A stretch of DNA of 64,000 nucleotides from Sphingomonas sp. 32-62-10 (GTDB lineage Bacteria; Pseudomonadota; Alphaproteobacteria; Sphingomonadales; Sphingomonadaceae), in contig NCEE01000016.1 of assembly GCA_002280555.1 (NCBI GenBank), positions 45,382 to 109,381 of the forward strand, read 5' to 3'. The notes beneath the pieces were generated by a model. It had not been told where the DNA came from and searched no databases. It worked only from the letters and a program-made list of their open reading frames with translations. A program made the translations under genes and the position numbers. Positions within the stretch are counted from its first letter, which is position 1. Each line of letters starts with the position of its first letter. This document shows, piece by piece, positions 46,183 to 55,488 of this stretch.

Positions 46183-46394
46183 ATGCCGCTCCGATCCTCA
46201 ATCGCCGCCGCTACGGCACCGGTGCGTCGCCGCGCCAACACCAAGTGGATTCGATCACCGCGCCCCCGCAGCGCAGATGGCAGAAAGCGGCGGGCGAAAA
46301 CAGGCCCATATGGCTGTGCGATGCCAAAAAAATGGGTTGATCTCGCCGTCAAGCCAATGGTGGTCTTTGCCCCCTCGCGATAGGAGGTCGGCGC

Positions 46395-47105
46395 ATGGAC
46401 AGGCAATCAACAATCGTGATCCTGACGGGTGCAGGAATTTCCGCCGAAAGCGGGCTCGCCACCTTCCGTGGACCCGGTGGGCTGTGGGAGGGCCACCGCG
46501 TGGAGGATGTCTGCACTCCTGAAGCGCTCGCCGGCGATCCAGTCTTGGTGCACCGGTTCTATGATGATCGGCGCGCGGCGCTGACCCGTGTGGAGCCCAA
46601 TGCCGCGCATCATGCCTTGGCCCGGCTCGACGCTGAATGGCCGGGCGATTTGTTGATCGTTACCCAGAATGTCGATGATCTGCATGAACGGGCGGGGGCG
46701 CAGCGCTTGCTGCACATGCACGGCGAGTTGTTGTCGGCGCTGTGCGCGGCCTGTGGTGACCGGCGCGCGTGGGTGGAAAGCTTGCCGCCGGGTAGCCATT
46801 GTCCGGCGTGTGGAACCGGGGCGCTGCGACCCGATATCGTGTTCTTCGGGGAGATGCCCTACGCGATGGACCGGATCGAGGCGGCCCTGTCGCGCGCCGA
46901 TCTGTTCGTGTCGGTTGGCACATCGGGCGCGGTGTATCCGGCGGCAGGCTTTGTCCAGACCGCGCGGCATTACGGTGCACAGACGCTGGAACTGAACCTT
47001 GAACCGTCGGCAGGCAGCATCTTCTTCCACGAAACCCGGCTTGGCGCAGCGAGCGTGCTAGTGCCCGCATGGGTCGATGAACTGCTCGCTCAGTCGACCA
47101 CCTGA
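46395..47105 (+). CDS. cobB: Sir2-family NAD-dependent protein deacylase (class III, CobB-like)
   Basis: 236 residues. NAD-binding GAGISAESGLATFRG (about 12-26), RFYDDRR (Tyr-x-x-Arg, about 54-60, the class III desuccinylase/deacetylase pair), TQNVDDLHERAG, the HGE catalytic His (HMHGELLSALC), zinc ligands in CAACG and CPACG, and VSVGTSGAVYPAAGF. It removes acetyl or succinyl groups from lysines using NAD. Its classic target is acetyl-CoA synthetase, which is encoded in this window at 60023-61960. ATG 46395 has AGGAGG 9 nt upstream. Its end overlaps the convergent nitrilase gene by 16 nt. Confidence 0.94.
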   Translation: MDRQSTIVILTGAGISAESGLATFRGPGGLWEGHRVEDVCTPEALAGDPVLVHRFYDDRRAALTRVEPNAAHHALARLDAEWPGDLLIVTQNVDDLHERAGAQRLLHMHGELLSALCAACGDRRAWVESLPPGSHCPACGTGALRPDIVFFGEMPYAMDRIEAALSRADLFVSVGTSGAVYPAAGFVQTARHYGAQTLELNLEPSAGSIFFHETRLGAASVLVPAWVDELLAQSTT

Positions 47106-48094
47106 TCCGATTTGCGACGGGATTTCGGCGCCAGCCCGTCCGCCGCATTCGCCACCCCCGTTCGCGCACGGCGATCGACCCGCAATTCGAACACATCGGG
47201 ACGTGAATAATGGCCATCGGTATCGAGCGACGTCAGCCCGCGCCCGATGGCCGACAGATCGAGATCGGCGATCAGCAGATCGGGACCGGCTTCGGTGCCG
47301 ACGATCACCTTGCCATCCGGACCGATGATCGCGCTGCCGCCGTGCTGTAACTGACCCTCGGGCATGCCCATGATCAGCTTCTGCGCATCGACATCGCCAC
47401 CGACGCGCGCCAATCCCTCGATCAGATCGGCGCGATCCTGGATGGTGCCGGCCGCAAGCACGAAGCAGCGTCCCTCAAACGCATAATGTTGTGATGCGAT
47501 CAAATGGACGTCGCGCACCGTAGGCCAGGCGGCGACATGCACGGCCTCGCCCGCATGATGCATCGCCGCGCGCGCCAGCGGCATCCAGTGTTCCCAGCAG
47601 ATCAGCTGGCCGACATTGCCCCATTCGGCCTCGTGCACGTCGAGCGTCGAACCATCGCCGCGACCCCAGATCATGCGCTCACTGTGGGTGGGCACCAGTT
47701 TGCGGTGCAGCAGATGCGGCAGGTTGGGGCGGAAGATATACTGGGTGTTGGTCAGGCTCGATCGCACCCGCTCATGCCCGCCGACACACACGATGATTCC
47801 GGCGGCATCGGCAATCGCCTGCAGCGGCGCGAGCCGGGGGTCATTCTTGCGCAGGGCCTGATCAAGCAGGATCGAATGCAGCGCCTGCGTGCCGCGTTGG
47901 TCCCAGATCGCGGCATTGGGTGCTTCATCGAGCCAGAGCGGATAGCCGCCCAGAAACGTCTCGCCGAACGCCGCCACCTCGGCGCCGATATCGGCAGCGT
48001 CGGCGACAAACTCGATCAGTCGTTCGATGCCATAGCTGATATCCAGCGGTACGGGTGCTGCCTGCAGGATTGCGGCCTTCACGGTCTTGCTCAT
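47090..48094 (-). CDS. Nitrilase-family carbon-nitrogen hydrolase
   Basis: 334 residues. Nitrilase catalytic triad: Glu45 in FGETFLGGYP, Lys132 in LHRKLVPTHSE and Cys166 in QLICWEHWMPL. The FGETFLGGYP and HRKLVPTHSER context is that of aliphatic/aromatic nitrilases that turn a nitrile into a carboxylic acid, rather than amidases. It starts at ATG 48094, 4-nt overlap with the era stop (ATGA), so it is translated from the lepB-rnc-era message. It converges on and overlaps the sirtuin gene. Functional link to era is not expected. Confidence 0.92.
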   Translation of the reverse strand: MSKTVKAAILQAAPVPLDISYGIERLIEFVADAADIGAEVAAFGETFLGGYPLWLDEAPNAAIWDQRGTQALHSILLDQALRKNDPRLAPLQAIADAAGIIVCVGGHERVRSSLTNTQYIFRPNLPHLLHRKLVPTHSERMIWGRGDGSTLDVHEAEWGNVGQLICWEHWMPLARAAMHHAGEAVHVAAWPTVRDVHLIASQHYAFEGRCFVLAAGTIQDRADLIEGLARVGGDVDAQKLIMGMPEGQLQHGGSAIIGPDGKVIVGTEAGPDLLIADLDLSAIGRGLTSLDTDGHYSRPDVFELRVDRRARTGVANAADGLAPKSRRKSDQVVD

Positions 48095-48993
48095 TCTACC
48101 CAATCCAGCCCCATGTCGCGGTACACACTTCGATCATCATCCCAGTTCTCTTTCACCTTTACATGAAGATAGAGGTGCACTGGACGCCCCATCAGGGTCG
48201 ATAGCTCAGCCCGTGCACGCGCGCCGATTTCCTTGATGCGGCTGCCGCCCTTCCCCAGCACGATCGCGCGTTGCGTGGTGCGCGCGACCAGGATCTGCTG
48301 GTGGATCTCGACCGAGCCGTCCTCGCGTTCCTTATACTGTTCAGTCTCCACCGCGCTGGCATAAGGGAGTTCGGCATGGAGCTGCAGGTAAAGCTGTTCG
48401 CGCGTCACTTCGGCGGCAAGCATCCGTTCGGTCGCGTCGGACACCTGATCTTCGGGAAAATGCCAGGGTCCGACCGGCATCGCCTTGGCAAATGCCGCCT
48501 TCAGTTCGGGCAGACCGTCACCGGTCGACGCGCTGACGAAGAAGATTTCCTCGAATGGCACGGCATCGTTCAGACGCTTGGCATGGCCGAGCAGACGTTC
48601 TTTTTCCGCGATATCGACCTTGTTCAGGATCAGATATTTGGGCTCGCGGCGGTGCTTCAGCCCCTCGGCAATCGCCATCACCTTAGGGCCGATGCCGCCC
48701 TTGCCGTCGACGACCAGCGCGATCACATCCGCGCCTTCCGCGCCCGACCAGGCCGCCGCGACCATCGCGCGATCGAGGCGGCGTTTGGGTTCGAAGATGC
48801 CGGGCGTATCGACCAGCAGGATCTGGGTATTGCCCTCAATCGCGACGCCCATCAGCCGGGTGCGGGTCGTTTGCGCCTTGGGGCTGACGATCGCCACCTT
48901 CTGCCCGACCAGTGCATTGACGAGCGTCGACTTGCCCGCATTGGGCGCACCGACCACCGCGATCAGGCCGCAGGATTGTTCTTGTTCACTCAT
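48091..48993 (-). CDS. era: GTPase Era
   Basis: 300 residues. G domain with G1 GAPNAGKST (about 14-22), G2/G3 at QTTRTR and DTPGI, G4 NKVD (about 119-122), and a C-terminal KH domain (GKGGSRIKEIG, about 250-260) ending YRDMGLDWVE. It binds 16S rRNA 3' end in 30S maturation and is essential in most bacteria. ATG 48993 has AAGAAG upstream. It is part of the conserved lepB-rnc-era cluster; a repeat lies between rnc and era. Confidence 0.96.
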   Translation of the reverse strand: MSEQEQSCGLIAVVGAPNAGKSTLVNALVGQKVAIVSPKAQTTRTRLMGVAIEGNTQILLVDTPGIFEPKRRLDRAMVAAAWSGAEGADVIALVVDGKGGIGPKVMAIAEGLKHRREPKYLILNKVDIAEKERLLGHAKRLNDAVPFEEIFFVSASTGDGLPELKAAFAKAMPVGPWHFPEDQVSDATERMLAAEVTREQLYLQLHAELPYASAVETEQYKEREDGSVEIHQQILVARTTQRAIVLGKGGSRIKEIGARARAELSTLMGRPVHLYLHVKVKENWDDDRSVYRDMGLDWVE

Positions 48994-49004
48994 CAACTTC
49001 TTTC

Positions 49005-49098
49005 GTCACCCCGGATTTATTCCGGGGTCCACTGTGGGTCTGGTTCGACTTTTGTTGCTCTTGCGCCAGCGTGGGTGCCGGAACAAGTCCGGCATGAC
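49005..49098. repeat. Palindromic repeat, family B, partly degenerate
   Basis: Left arm GTCACCCCGGATTTATTCCG... at 49005-49031 and a diverged right arm (GTGCCGGAACAAGTCCGGCA...) at 49075-49098, between rnc and era. Confidence 0.65.
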
Positions 49099-49100
49099 GA

Positions 49101-49772
49101 TTACCCCTCAAGCTGCGCCAGCAGCGCCGCCGCCGCTGCAGTCTCGGCCTCTTGCTTTGACGTACCTGTTGCGCTCGCCTCGGCCAGTTTGCCGATCGTC
49201 ACGCGTACCGTGAAGACGGGCGCGTGCTGCGGGCCGGAACGGTCGATGATCGCATAGTCGGGCGGGCGGCGGTTGTGCGCGGCGGCCCATTCCTGCAGCG
49301 CTGATTTGGGGTGCTGCGGTGCGCGCGCCTGGGAGGTAACGATATCCCCCCATAATCGGCGGATTGCGGCACGCACGGCGGGCAGGCCGTGATCGAGGTA
49401 GAGCGCGCCGATCAGCGCCTCCATCACATCGCCCAGCACATTGTCACTATCGGTAGCGCCGTCATCGCGCGCCTGTTTGCCCAGCTTCAGCCGCGCGGGA
49501 ACGCCGTGGGCGCGGGCGACACCGGCGCAGACCGGCCCGGTCACCAGCGCATTCAGCCGCTTGGATAGCTGCCCCTCCGGCTCGCCCTCGAACAGCTCGA
49601 ACAGCCATTCGGCGATGACAAGGCCGAGCACCCTGTCGCCGAGAAATTCCAGCCGTTCGTAATTGGCGGCAGCCTGGCTGCCATGCGTCAGCGCGCGGTG
49701 ATAGAGTGCCGCATCGCGTGGTTCGATCCCCAGCAGCGACGTCAGCCAGTCGCCGATATCGCTATCGGTCAA
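49101..49772 (-). CDS. rnc: Ribonuclease III
   Basis: 223 residues. RNase III signature ERLEFLGDRVLG (about 39-50) with the catalytic acidic residues, DVMEALIGALYLD, and a C-terminal dsRBD (SALQEWAAAHNRRPPDY... GTSKQEAETAAAAALL, about 155-222). It processes rRNA precursors and double-stranded RNA. I use TTG 49772, which overlaps the lepB stop (TTGA), has GGAG about 6 nt upstream and gives a length equal to the E. coli enzyme. The ATG at 49814 would add 14 residues overlapping lepB by 46 nt. Confidence 0.94.
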   Translation of the reverse strand: MTDSDIGDWLTSLLGIEPRDAALYHRALTHGSQAAANYERLEFLGDRVLGLVIAEWLFELFEGEPEGQLSKRLNALVTGPVCAGVARAHGVPARLKLGKQARDDGATDSDNVLGDVMEALIGALYLDHGLPAVRAAIRRLWGDIVTSQARAPQHPKSALQEWAAAHNRRPPDYAIIDRSGPQHAPVFTVRVTIGKLAEASATGTSKQEAETAAAAALLAQLEG

Positions 49773-50584
49773 AAACCGCTCCCGATCCGATCCCAGCGCG
49801 CGGCGGTGAACCATGTCCAGGGCAGGAACCAGCTGGCATTGCCATCCGTCGAGAAGAACATCAGCACCGCCTTACCCTCCAGATTGCGGGTCGGGACAAA
49901 GCCGATGCCCTGGCCCTGAACCGGGGGAAAGCGGCTATCCGCGCTGTCATCGCGGTTGTCGCCCATCATGAAAACATGGTCGGCGGGCACGGTGTACAGC
50001 CCGGTATTGTCGGCCGCGGTTTCGCCGCGATCGAGCACATTGTAGCTGCGACCGCCGGGCAGCGTTTCGCGATATTGCGGATAGCGGCAAATCGGTTTGC
50101 CCTTGTCGCTATCCTGAAACTCGACCGAGCAGGTATAATTCGGCGTGATCGGAATGGTGAAATCGGCGATCCGCTGTTTGGGCACAGCCACGCCGTTTAG
50201 GATCAGCTGGCCTTGCCGCATCTGGATCGTATCGCCGGGCAGGCCGATGACGCGCTTGATGTAATCGTCGCTATTGCCCGGTGGTGCTTTGAAGACCGCG
50301 ACGTCGCCGCGTTCGGGCAAGGTCGCAAAGATGTGCCCGGGGATCAGCGGCAGGCTGAACGGCAGGCTATAGCGCGAATAGCCGTAATTCCATTTCGAAA
50401 CGAACAAATAGTCGCCAATCTTCAGCCGTGGCAGCATCGATTCGGACGGGATATTGAACGGCGAGAAGAAGAAGCTGCGAAAAATGCTGACGATCAGCAC
50501 CAATTTGACCAGAAAGCTGATCATTTCGCGCGTCTCTGTGCGCAGCGGTGCCGTGATCGGCTTGATGCTTGCTGTATCGGCCAT
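49769..50584 (-). CDS. lepB: Signal peptidase I
   Basis: 271 residues. TM segment (FLVKLVLIVSIFRSFFFS, about 24-41) followed by the catalytic Ser motif PSESMLPRL (Ser49), and the Lys motif DDYIKRVIGLPGD (Lys about 111) in the periplasmic domain, with the GDNRDDSADSR box E. It removes signal peptides from exported proteins. ATG 50584. It is the first gene of the conserved lepB-rnc-era cluster and is divergent from pgi. Confidence 0.95.
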   Translation of the reverse strand: MADTASIKPITAPLRTETREMISFLVKLVLIVSIFRSFFFSPFNIPSESMLPRLKIGDYLFVSKWNYGYSRYSLPFSLPLIPGHIFATLPERGDVAVFKAPPGNSDDYIKRVIGLPGDTIQMRQGQLILNGVAVPKQRIADFTIPITPNYTCSVEFQDSDKGKPICRYPQYRETLPGGRSYNVLDRGETAADNTGLYTVPADHVFMMGDNRDDSADSRFPPVQGQGIGFVPTRNLEGKAVLMFFSTDGNASWFLPWTWFTAARWDRIGSGF

Positions 50585-50718
50585 GTGCTGGCTTTGCTTG
50601 GGGCCGCGTGCGCCGTCAAGCCGGGTGTTTCGAGTGGCAGGAGCAGGAATGGGACGCTAGAGCCGGTGGGGTTCACCCGAAGCGTGCTGGCCGCCAGCGC
50701 TGACTTGGAGAAAAGCCG

Positions 50719-52215
50719 ATGTCCTCCCCCGATTGGCGCGCGATTGAGGCGTTGCAGGCGCCCCGCCTGGAACAGTTGTTCGCCGATGATCCTGCGCGCG
50801 TTGCAAAGTTCAGCGTCGACATCGCCGGGCTGCATTTCGATTGGTCGAAAACGCATTTGACCGGGGATGCCATTGCGGCTTTCGAGTCGCTTGCGAAGGC
50901 GCAGGATCTTTCGGGTAAGCGCGAAGCTTTGTTCCGGGGCGAGCCGATCAACGCTACCGAGGGACGCGCCGCCGAACACACCGCCGAACGCGGCGAGGGA
51001 TCGGAGGATAGTGTCGCGCGTGCCGGCATGCTCCACGCCCGGATGCGGGCGCTGATCGATGCAATCGAGGCCGAGGCGCTCGGGCCGATCGCGCATATCC
51101 TGCACATCGGCATCGGCGGATCGGCACTGGGCCCTGATTTGTTGATCGACGCGCTGGGCCGTGATGAGGACCGGTATGAAGTCGCGATTGTTTCCAACGT
51201 TGATGGCTGCGCACTGGAAGAGGCGTTCGCGCGGTTTGATCCGACTGCGACCTTGCTCGTCATCGCCTCCAAGACGTTTACCACCACCGAGACCCTGCTC
51301 AACGCAACCAGCGCACTTGAATGGATGCGCGAAGGCGGCGTCGATGATGCTTATGGCCGCGTCGTCGCGCTGACGGCAGATCCTGACAAGGCGGTCGAGT
51401 GGGGCGTCGACGAAACGCGCATCTTGCCTTTCGCGGAGTCGGTCGGGGGGCGATACTCGCTCTGGTCGTCGATCGGCTTTCCGGCCGCACTCGCGCTTGG
51501 CTGGGAAGCATTTGAAGAACTGCTCGAAGGGGCAGGCGAGATGGACCGCCATTTCCGCCTTGCTTCTGCGCATGAGAACGCGCCGGTGCTCGCCGCCTTC
51601 GCTGACCTGTTCTACACGCAAGTAAAGGGCGCGCAGACGCGGGCGACCTTTGCCTATGACGAACGGCTGCGGCTGTTGCCCAGCTATCTCCAGCAGCTCG
51701 AAATGGAATCGAACGGCAAGAGCGTGGGGGCTGATGGCACACCGGTCGGCCGCGCAACGGCGCCGGTGACCTGGGGCGGGGTAGGGACCGATGCGCAGCA
51801 CGCCGTGTTCCAGCTGCTCCACCAGGGGACCCATCTGATCCCGGTTGAATTCGTCGCGGTGGTGGAGCCCGGCGATGCGCTGGCCGATGATCATCACGAA
51901 CAATTGCTGCTCAACTGCTTTGCGCAAGGCGCCGCTTTGATGAAGGGTCGCGCCAATGATGCCGATCCCGCGCGCGCCTATGCTGGTGACAGGCCTAGCG
52001 CGACCATCCTGATTGAGGTGCTCGATCCGCGCGCATTAGGTGCGCTTATCGCCTTTTATGAGCATCGCACCTTCGTGAATGCCGTGTTGCTGGGTATCAA
52101 CCCGTTCGACCAGTTCGGGGTGGAGCTTGGCAAGGAAATGGCCAAGGCGGCGGGGCAAGGCGGGCTGGACTTTGATCCATCGACCACCGATCTGATTAAG
52201 CGGGCTTTGGGATAA
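50719..52215 (+). CDS. pgi: Glucose-6-phosphate isomerase
   Basis: 498 residues, PGI fold. Family signatures: IGIGGSALGPDLLIDAL (about 132-148), VIASKTFTTTETLLNATSAL (substrate phosphate loop), GGRYSLWSSIGFPAALA (about 238-254), and LLPSYLQQLEMESNGKSV followed by the catalytic GTDAQHAVFQLLHQGTHLIPVEF (His). It interconverts G6P and F6P. ATG 50719 has TTGGAG. Slightly shorter than the 549-residue E. coli enzyme. Confidence 0.95.
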   Translation: MSSPDWRAIEALQAPRLEQLFADDPARVAKFSVDIAGLHFDWSKTHLTGDAIAAFESLAKAQDLSGKREALFRGEPINATEGRAAEHTAERGEGSEDSVARAGMLHARMRALIDAIEAEALGPIAHILHIGIGGSALGPDLLIDALGRDEDRYEVAIVSNVDGCALEEAFARFDPTATLLVIASKTFTTTETLLNATSALEWMREGGVDDAYGRVVALTADPDKAVEWGVDETRILPFAESVGGRYSLWSSIGFPAALALGWEAFEELLEGAGEMDRHFRLASAHENAPVLAAFADLFYTQVKGAQTRATFAYDERLRLLPSYLQQLEMESNGKSVGADGTPVGRATAPVTWGGVGTDAQHAVFQLLHQGTHLIPVEFVAVVEPGDALADDHHEQLLLNCFAQGAALMKGRANDADPARAYAGDRPSATILIEVLDPRALGALIAFYEHRTFVNAVLLGINPFDQFGVELGKEMAKAAGQGGLDFDPSTTDLIKRALG

Positions 52216-52230
52216 CCCACTTTCATTTAC

Positions 52231-52312
52231 CGTCATCCCCGCGAAGGCGGGGATCCAGCTTCTTGGCGACGTTACAAAAGGCAGCTGGACCCCCGCCGTC
52301 GCGGGGGTGACG
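52231..52312. repeat. Palindromic repeat, family C (CGTCATCCCCGCGAAGGCGG...)
   Basis: Arms at 52231-52260 and 52283-52312, imperfect complements. It lies between pgi and gor, ending 16 nt before the gor start. The unit is the widely dispersed GTCATTCCCGCGAAGG-type repeat. Confidence 0.85.
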
Positions 52313-52328
52313 AACAAAAGGAACAAGC

Positions 52329-53672
52329 ATGAGCACTTTCGACTACGACCTCTTCGTCATTGGCGCAGGCTCAGGCGGTGTTCGCGCTGGCCGCGTTTCG
52401 GCTGCCCATGGCGCGAAGGTGGCGATTGCCGAGGAATATCGGGTTGGTGGCACCTGCGTCATCCGCGGCTGCGTGCCCAAGAAGTTGCTCGTGTACGGCG
52501 CGCATTTTGCCGAGGATCTCGCCGATGCTCGCCGCTTCGGCTGGGACGTGCCCGAATGTGCGTTCGATTGGCCGCGCCTCCGCGATAACGTGCTGGCCGA
52601 GGTTGATCGCCTGAACGCCGCCTACACGACGACGCTCGACAGCCATAAGGTTGAGGTGATCCTCGAACGCGCTGAGGTGGCAGGCCCGCATGAGGTGCGC
52701 TTGGCGAGCGGTAGGACGGTAACGGCGGGGCGCATCCTGATCGCCACCGGCGCGACTCCGCAATTGCTCCATTTCCCCGGCAGCGAGCACGGCATTACCT
52801 CAAACGAGGTGTTCCATCTGCCTACGCTCCCCAAACGGGTGCTGATCGCCGGCGCGGGCTATATCGCCAATGAGTTTGCCGGCATCTTCCACGAATTCGG
52901 CAGCGTGGTGACGGTCGTGAACCGCAGCGACGCGATCCTTCGCGGTTATGACGAACAGATCCGCGATCGCCTGTTGCAAATCTCGATGGGGAAGGGGATC
53001 CAGTTCCGCTTCAATACCGTCTTCAAATCGATCGAGAAGCAAGCCGATGGCAGCCTGCTGGTCGCGTTCACCACGGGCGACCCGATGACCGTCGATTGCG
53101 TGATGTTCGCGACCGGTCGCGTGCCGTGTACCAACGGGCTTGGGCTCGAGGAAGCGGGCGTTGTGCTCGAAAACGGTGCCGTGAAGGTCGACGACGACAA
53201 CCAGTCAAGTGTCCCGAGCATCTATGCCGTGGGTGACGTGACCAACCGCGTACAGCTGACCCCCGTGGCGATCCGCGAAGGACAGGCATTTGCCGACACG
53301 ATCTTCGGCGGCAAGCTGACCCGCGTCGATTATGGCTGCATTCCCAGCGCCGTTTTTAGTCACCCACCGATCGGCGCGGTCGGGCTAACCGAGAGCCAGG
53401 CCAAGCAGAAATACGGCGCAGTGCGGGTCTATACGTCCGATTTCCGGCCGATGAAGAATGTGCTGGCGGGGCGCAACGAACGCGCGCTGTACAAGATGGT
53501 GTGCGACGCCGCCTCGAACCGCGTGGTCGGGCTACACATGATCGGCCCTGAATCGGGCGAGATTATCCAGGCAGCGGCAGTGGCGGTGAAGGCCGGGCTG
53601 ACCAAGGACGCTTTTGACGACACGATTGCGCTACACCCCACCATGGCCGAAGAGCTGGTGCTGATGAAATAA
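52329..53672 (+). CDS. gor: Glutathione-disulfide reductase
   Basis: 447 residues. FAD-binding IGAGSGGVRAG, redox-active Cys43/Cys48 (GTCVIRGCVPKK), NAD(P)-binding IAGAGYIANEFAG (about 175-187), FAD-binding YAVGDVTN and the catalytic HPTMAEEL (His, C-terminal). Reduces GSSG with NADPH. ATG 52329 follows AAAAGGAACAAGC. The substrate assignment (GSSG rather than another disulfide) is from the CVIRGCVPKKLLVYG signature of the glutathione reductase subgroup. Confidence 0.93.
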   Translation: MSTFDYDLFVIGAGSGGVRAGRVSAAHGAKVAIAEEYRVGGTCVIRGCVPKKLLVYGAHFAEDLADARRFGWDVPECAFDWPRLRDNVLAEVDRLNAAYTTTLDSHKVEVILERAEVAGPHEVRLASGRTVTAGRILIATGATPQLLHFPGSEHGITSNEVFHLPTLPKRVLIAGAGYIANEFAGIFHEFGSVVTVVNRSDAILRGYDEQIRDRLLQISMGKGIQFRFNTVFKSIEKQADGSLLVAFTTGDPMTVDCVMFATGRVPCTNGLGLEEAGVVLENGAVKVDDDNQSSVPSIYAVGDVTNRVQLTPVAIREGQAFADTIFGGKLTRVDYGCIPSAVFSHPPIGAVGLTESQAKQKYGAVRVYTSDFRPMKNVLAGRNERALYKMVCDAASNRVVGLHMIGPESGEIIQAAAVAVKAGLTKDAFDDTIALHPTMAEELVLMK

Positions 53673-53679
53673 GCGCCGC

Positions 53680-55353
53680 TCAGGCGGGCGACGACTTCTT
53701 CCACGCCTTGACCACATAGCCTTTTGGAGCCGGTTTGAGGGGGGCGGTGCAGGCGGCAACCAAGGTGCGGCCGTCGCCCGTTGTTAGGCGCACCCCAGCA
53801 CCGCTCACGCATTTTCCTTGGACAGCCGCATAAGTCTCTGCGGAAAGCGCAACCGGATTGGCGCCTTCGATGGCCTTGATGACGGGGTCGTCAGCCAATA
53901 CGCTGCACCCCGCCGGGCTCTGCAATTTAAGCACACCGTCGTTCAGATAGAATCCGTAGCTGGCGCCTTTGGGCAGTGCTTTGCAGTTCTGCTCCAGCAG
54001 GTGGAACAGCAGCGCCGGTCGTCGCGTATCGGGGGTCGCTATTGTGCTGACATCCGCCCCGAAAGCCTCAAGGGCGGTGACCAGCGTTTCCCATCGATCG
54101 CCGCCGCCCTGATCGACGATGAGGGCCACGGGGGCGAACGTGGCTGGATCGTCAATGCCCGCGGCGGCGTAAAAGTCCTTTAGGCTATAGGTCGTCTCAC
54201 GCTGTTTAGCAGCGGCGCGGATCACCTTGCCCCAGATGTCGAGGATGTTCTGCCGATCGCCGCTGGCTTGCCTGATCCGCAGGTCGATTGCCCATTGCAG
54301 GATCATGCCACAGGGATACCGGACCCGGTTCGACAGGAAGGAGAGCGCGGCTAGCGGCTTGTTCCCTTCCGATTCCAATCCAGATTTGCAGTTCGTCAGG
54401 GCGTCTGCGAGCCTTTGGCTGACATCGGCATCGCTCAGCGTGCCTGATGTGTGTCCGGCCATCAACGCCGCATAATCCGCGCCGCCTTCATGCAGCCAGC
54501 TCGGCGTGCCCTTGGCGACGCGAGCAACACCGCCATTCCAGAAGTGAAATGCTTCATGCAACACAAAGCCCTGGATGCGATTAATCTCCGATGTCGGCAG
54601 TCCGGACGCTGCGCCATGGAACCGGAGTGCGGTTACCGATCCCGGTGTGACATCGCCGACAAAACCCGTTCCGTCCTCGATATTCTTGACGATGAGTACG
54701 GGGGTGCGGGGCAGCTTCATCCCCATGGCCTTGGTAAAGTACCGGACTGCGGTGGCGAGTTCGGCTTGAGATCGATCAACCAGCCAGCGCGGCGTTCCGG
54801 GATCGGCGACCACGACCAGATCGGGCAATTTGCTAACCAGGGCCGCCGGACCGACATACACATAGCCGCCAGCAATCGAGCCGGATGCAGGCGCGCGGAC
54901 TTGCCCGGATTGCATCCTGATCGTGAACTGCGTGCGCCACGCCGTCTCGTTGCCCTTTAGCGCGGGCATGAAGATCAATCCGCCATCGCCGATGGAATAA
55001 AATGACGGATATTTTGCATCATATTCACGCGTCGCCGGGCGCACGCGAAGTTCGAAGTGGCGAAAAGGGGTGGTGCCGGTGACGCGCTCGCCCAGGAACG
55101 TCAGGCCCGGGGTAAGCATGTCGAAAACGCCATCGCGCACCACATCGCCAGGTTCGAAGTCGAACTGAAGAACCGGTCGATCGAGCGTAACGACCGCATG
55201 GGCTGCGTCGCGCGCGATGCGCACATCGACCCGCACTTTGCCGATTGGCGTCGCAGCGGCCGGGGTCGCGCCTAGCGGCCATGTGCCAAACATCAGCACG
55301 AAAAGACCCGCGATCAATAGTCTTGACGGCATCAAGCATCTCTTCATTAACAT
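53680..55353 (-). CDS. Exported M61-like zinc metallopeptidase
   Basis: 557 residues. Signal peptide (RLLIAGLFVLMFGTWPLGATPAAA). The mid-protein carries LHEAFHFWN (HExxH, about 270-278) and 20 residues on WLHEGGADYAA, whose Glu completes a gluzincin site; the HExFHxWN pattern is M61 glycyl-aminopeptidase-like. The N-terminal third is beta-rich; the C-terminal part (about 440 to the end) resembles no domain I know, and contains a Cys-rich tail (GKCVSGAGVRL). The peptide substrate is unknown. Starts at 55353, 55347 or 55332 are all possible; I use the first for its upstream GTGAG and intact signal. Confidence 0.72.
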   Translation of the reverse strand: MLMKRCLMPSRLLIAGLFVLMFGTWPLGATPAAATPIGKVRVDVRIARDAAHAVVTLDRPVLQFDFEPGDVVRDGVFDMLTPGLTFLGERVTGTTPFRHFELRVRPATREYDAKYPSFYSIGDGGLIFMPALKGNETAWRTQFTIRMQSGQVRAPASGSIAGGYVYVGPAALVSKLPDLVVVADPGTPRWLVDRSQAELATAVRYFTKAMGMKLPRTPVLIVKNIEDGTGFVGDVTPGSVTALRFHGAASGLPTSEINRIQGFVLHEAFHFWNGGVARVAKGTPSWLHEGGADYAALMAGHTSGTLSDADVSQRLADALTNCKSGLESEGNKPLAALSFLSNRVRYPCGMILQWAIDLRIRQASGDRQNILDIWGKVIRAAAKQRETTYSLKDFYAAAGIDDPATFAPVALIVDQGGGDRWETLVTALEAFGADVSTIATPDTRRPALLFHLLEQNCKALPKGASYGFYLNDGVLKLQSPAGCSVLADDPVIKAIEGANPVALSAETYAAVQGKCVSGAGVRLTTGDGRTLVAACTAPLKPAPKGYVVKAWKKSSPA

Positions 55354-55488
55354 CAACTGCTCACCGATATCGCGATTGCCAGCATCTGTCTTGCTCGCCT
55401 GCGGCGGCGAGCATTGAGGGGAATCGGCAGGAGCGATCGCCATTTGCTGGAAAGCCGGTACTAGTTTGTGCGCGGCAATCGTGTGGGG

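Noticed and set aside
46183..46383. 66-residue plus-strand frame in the dapB-sirtuin gap
   Set aside because: No ribosome binding site, arginine-rich low-complexity product, and it overlaps the divergent promoter region.
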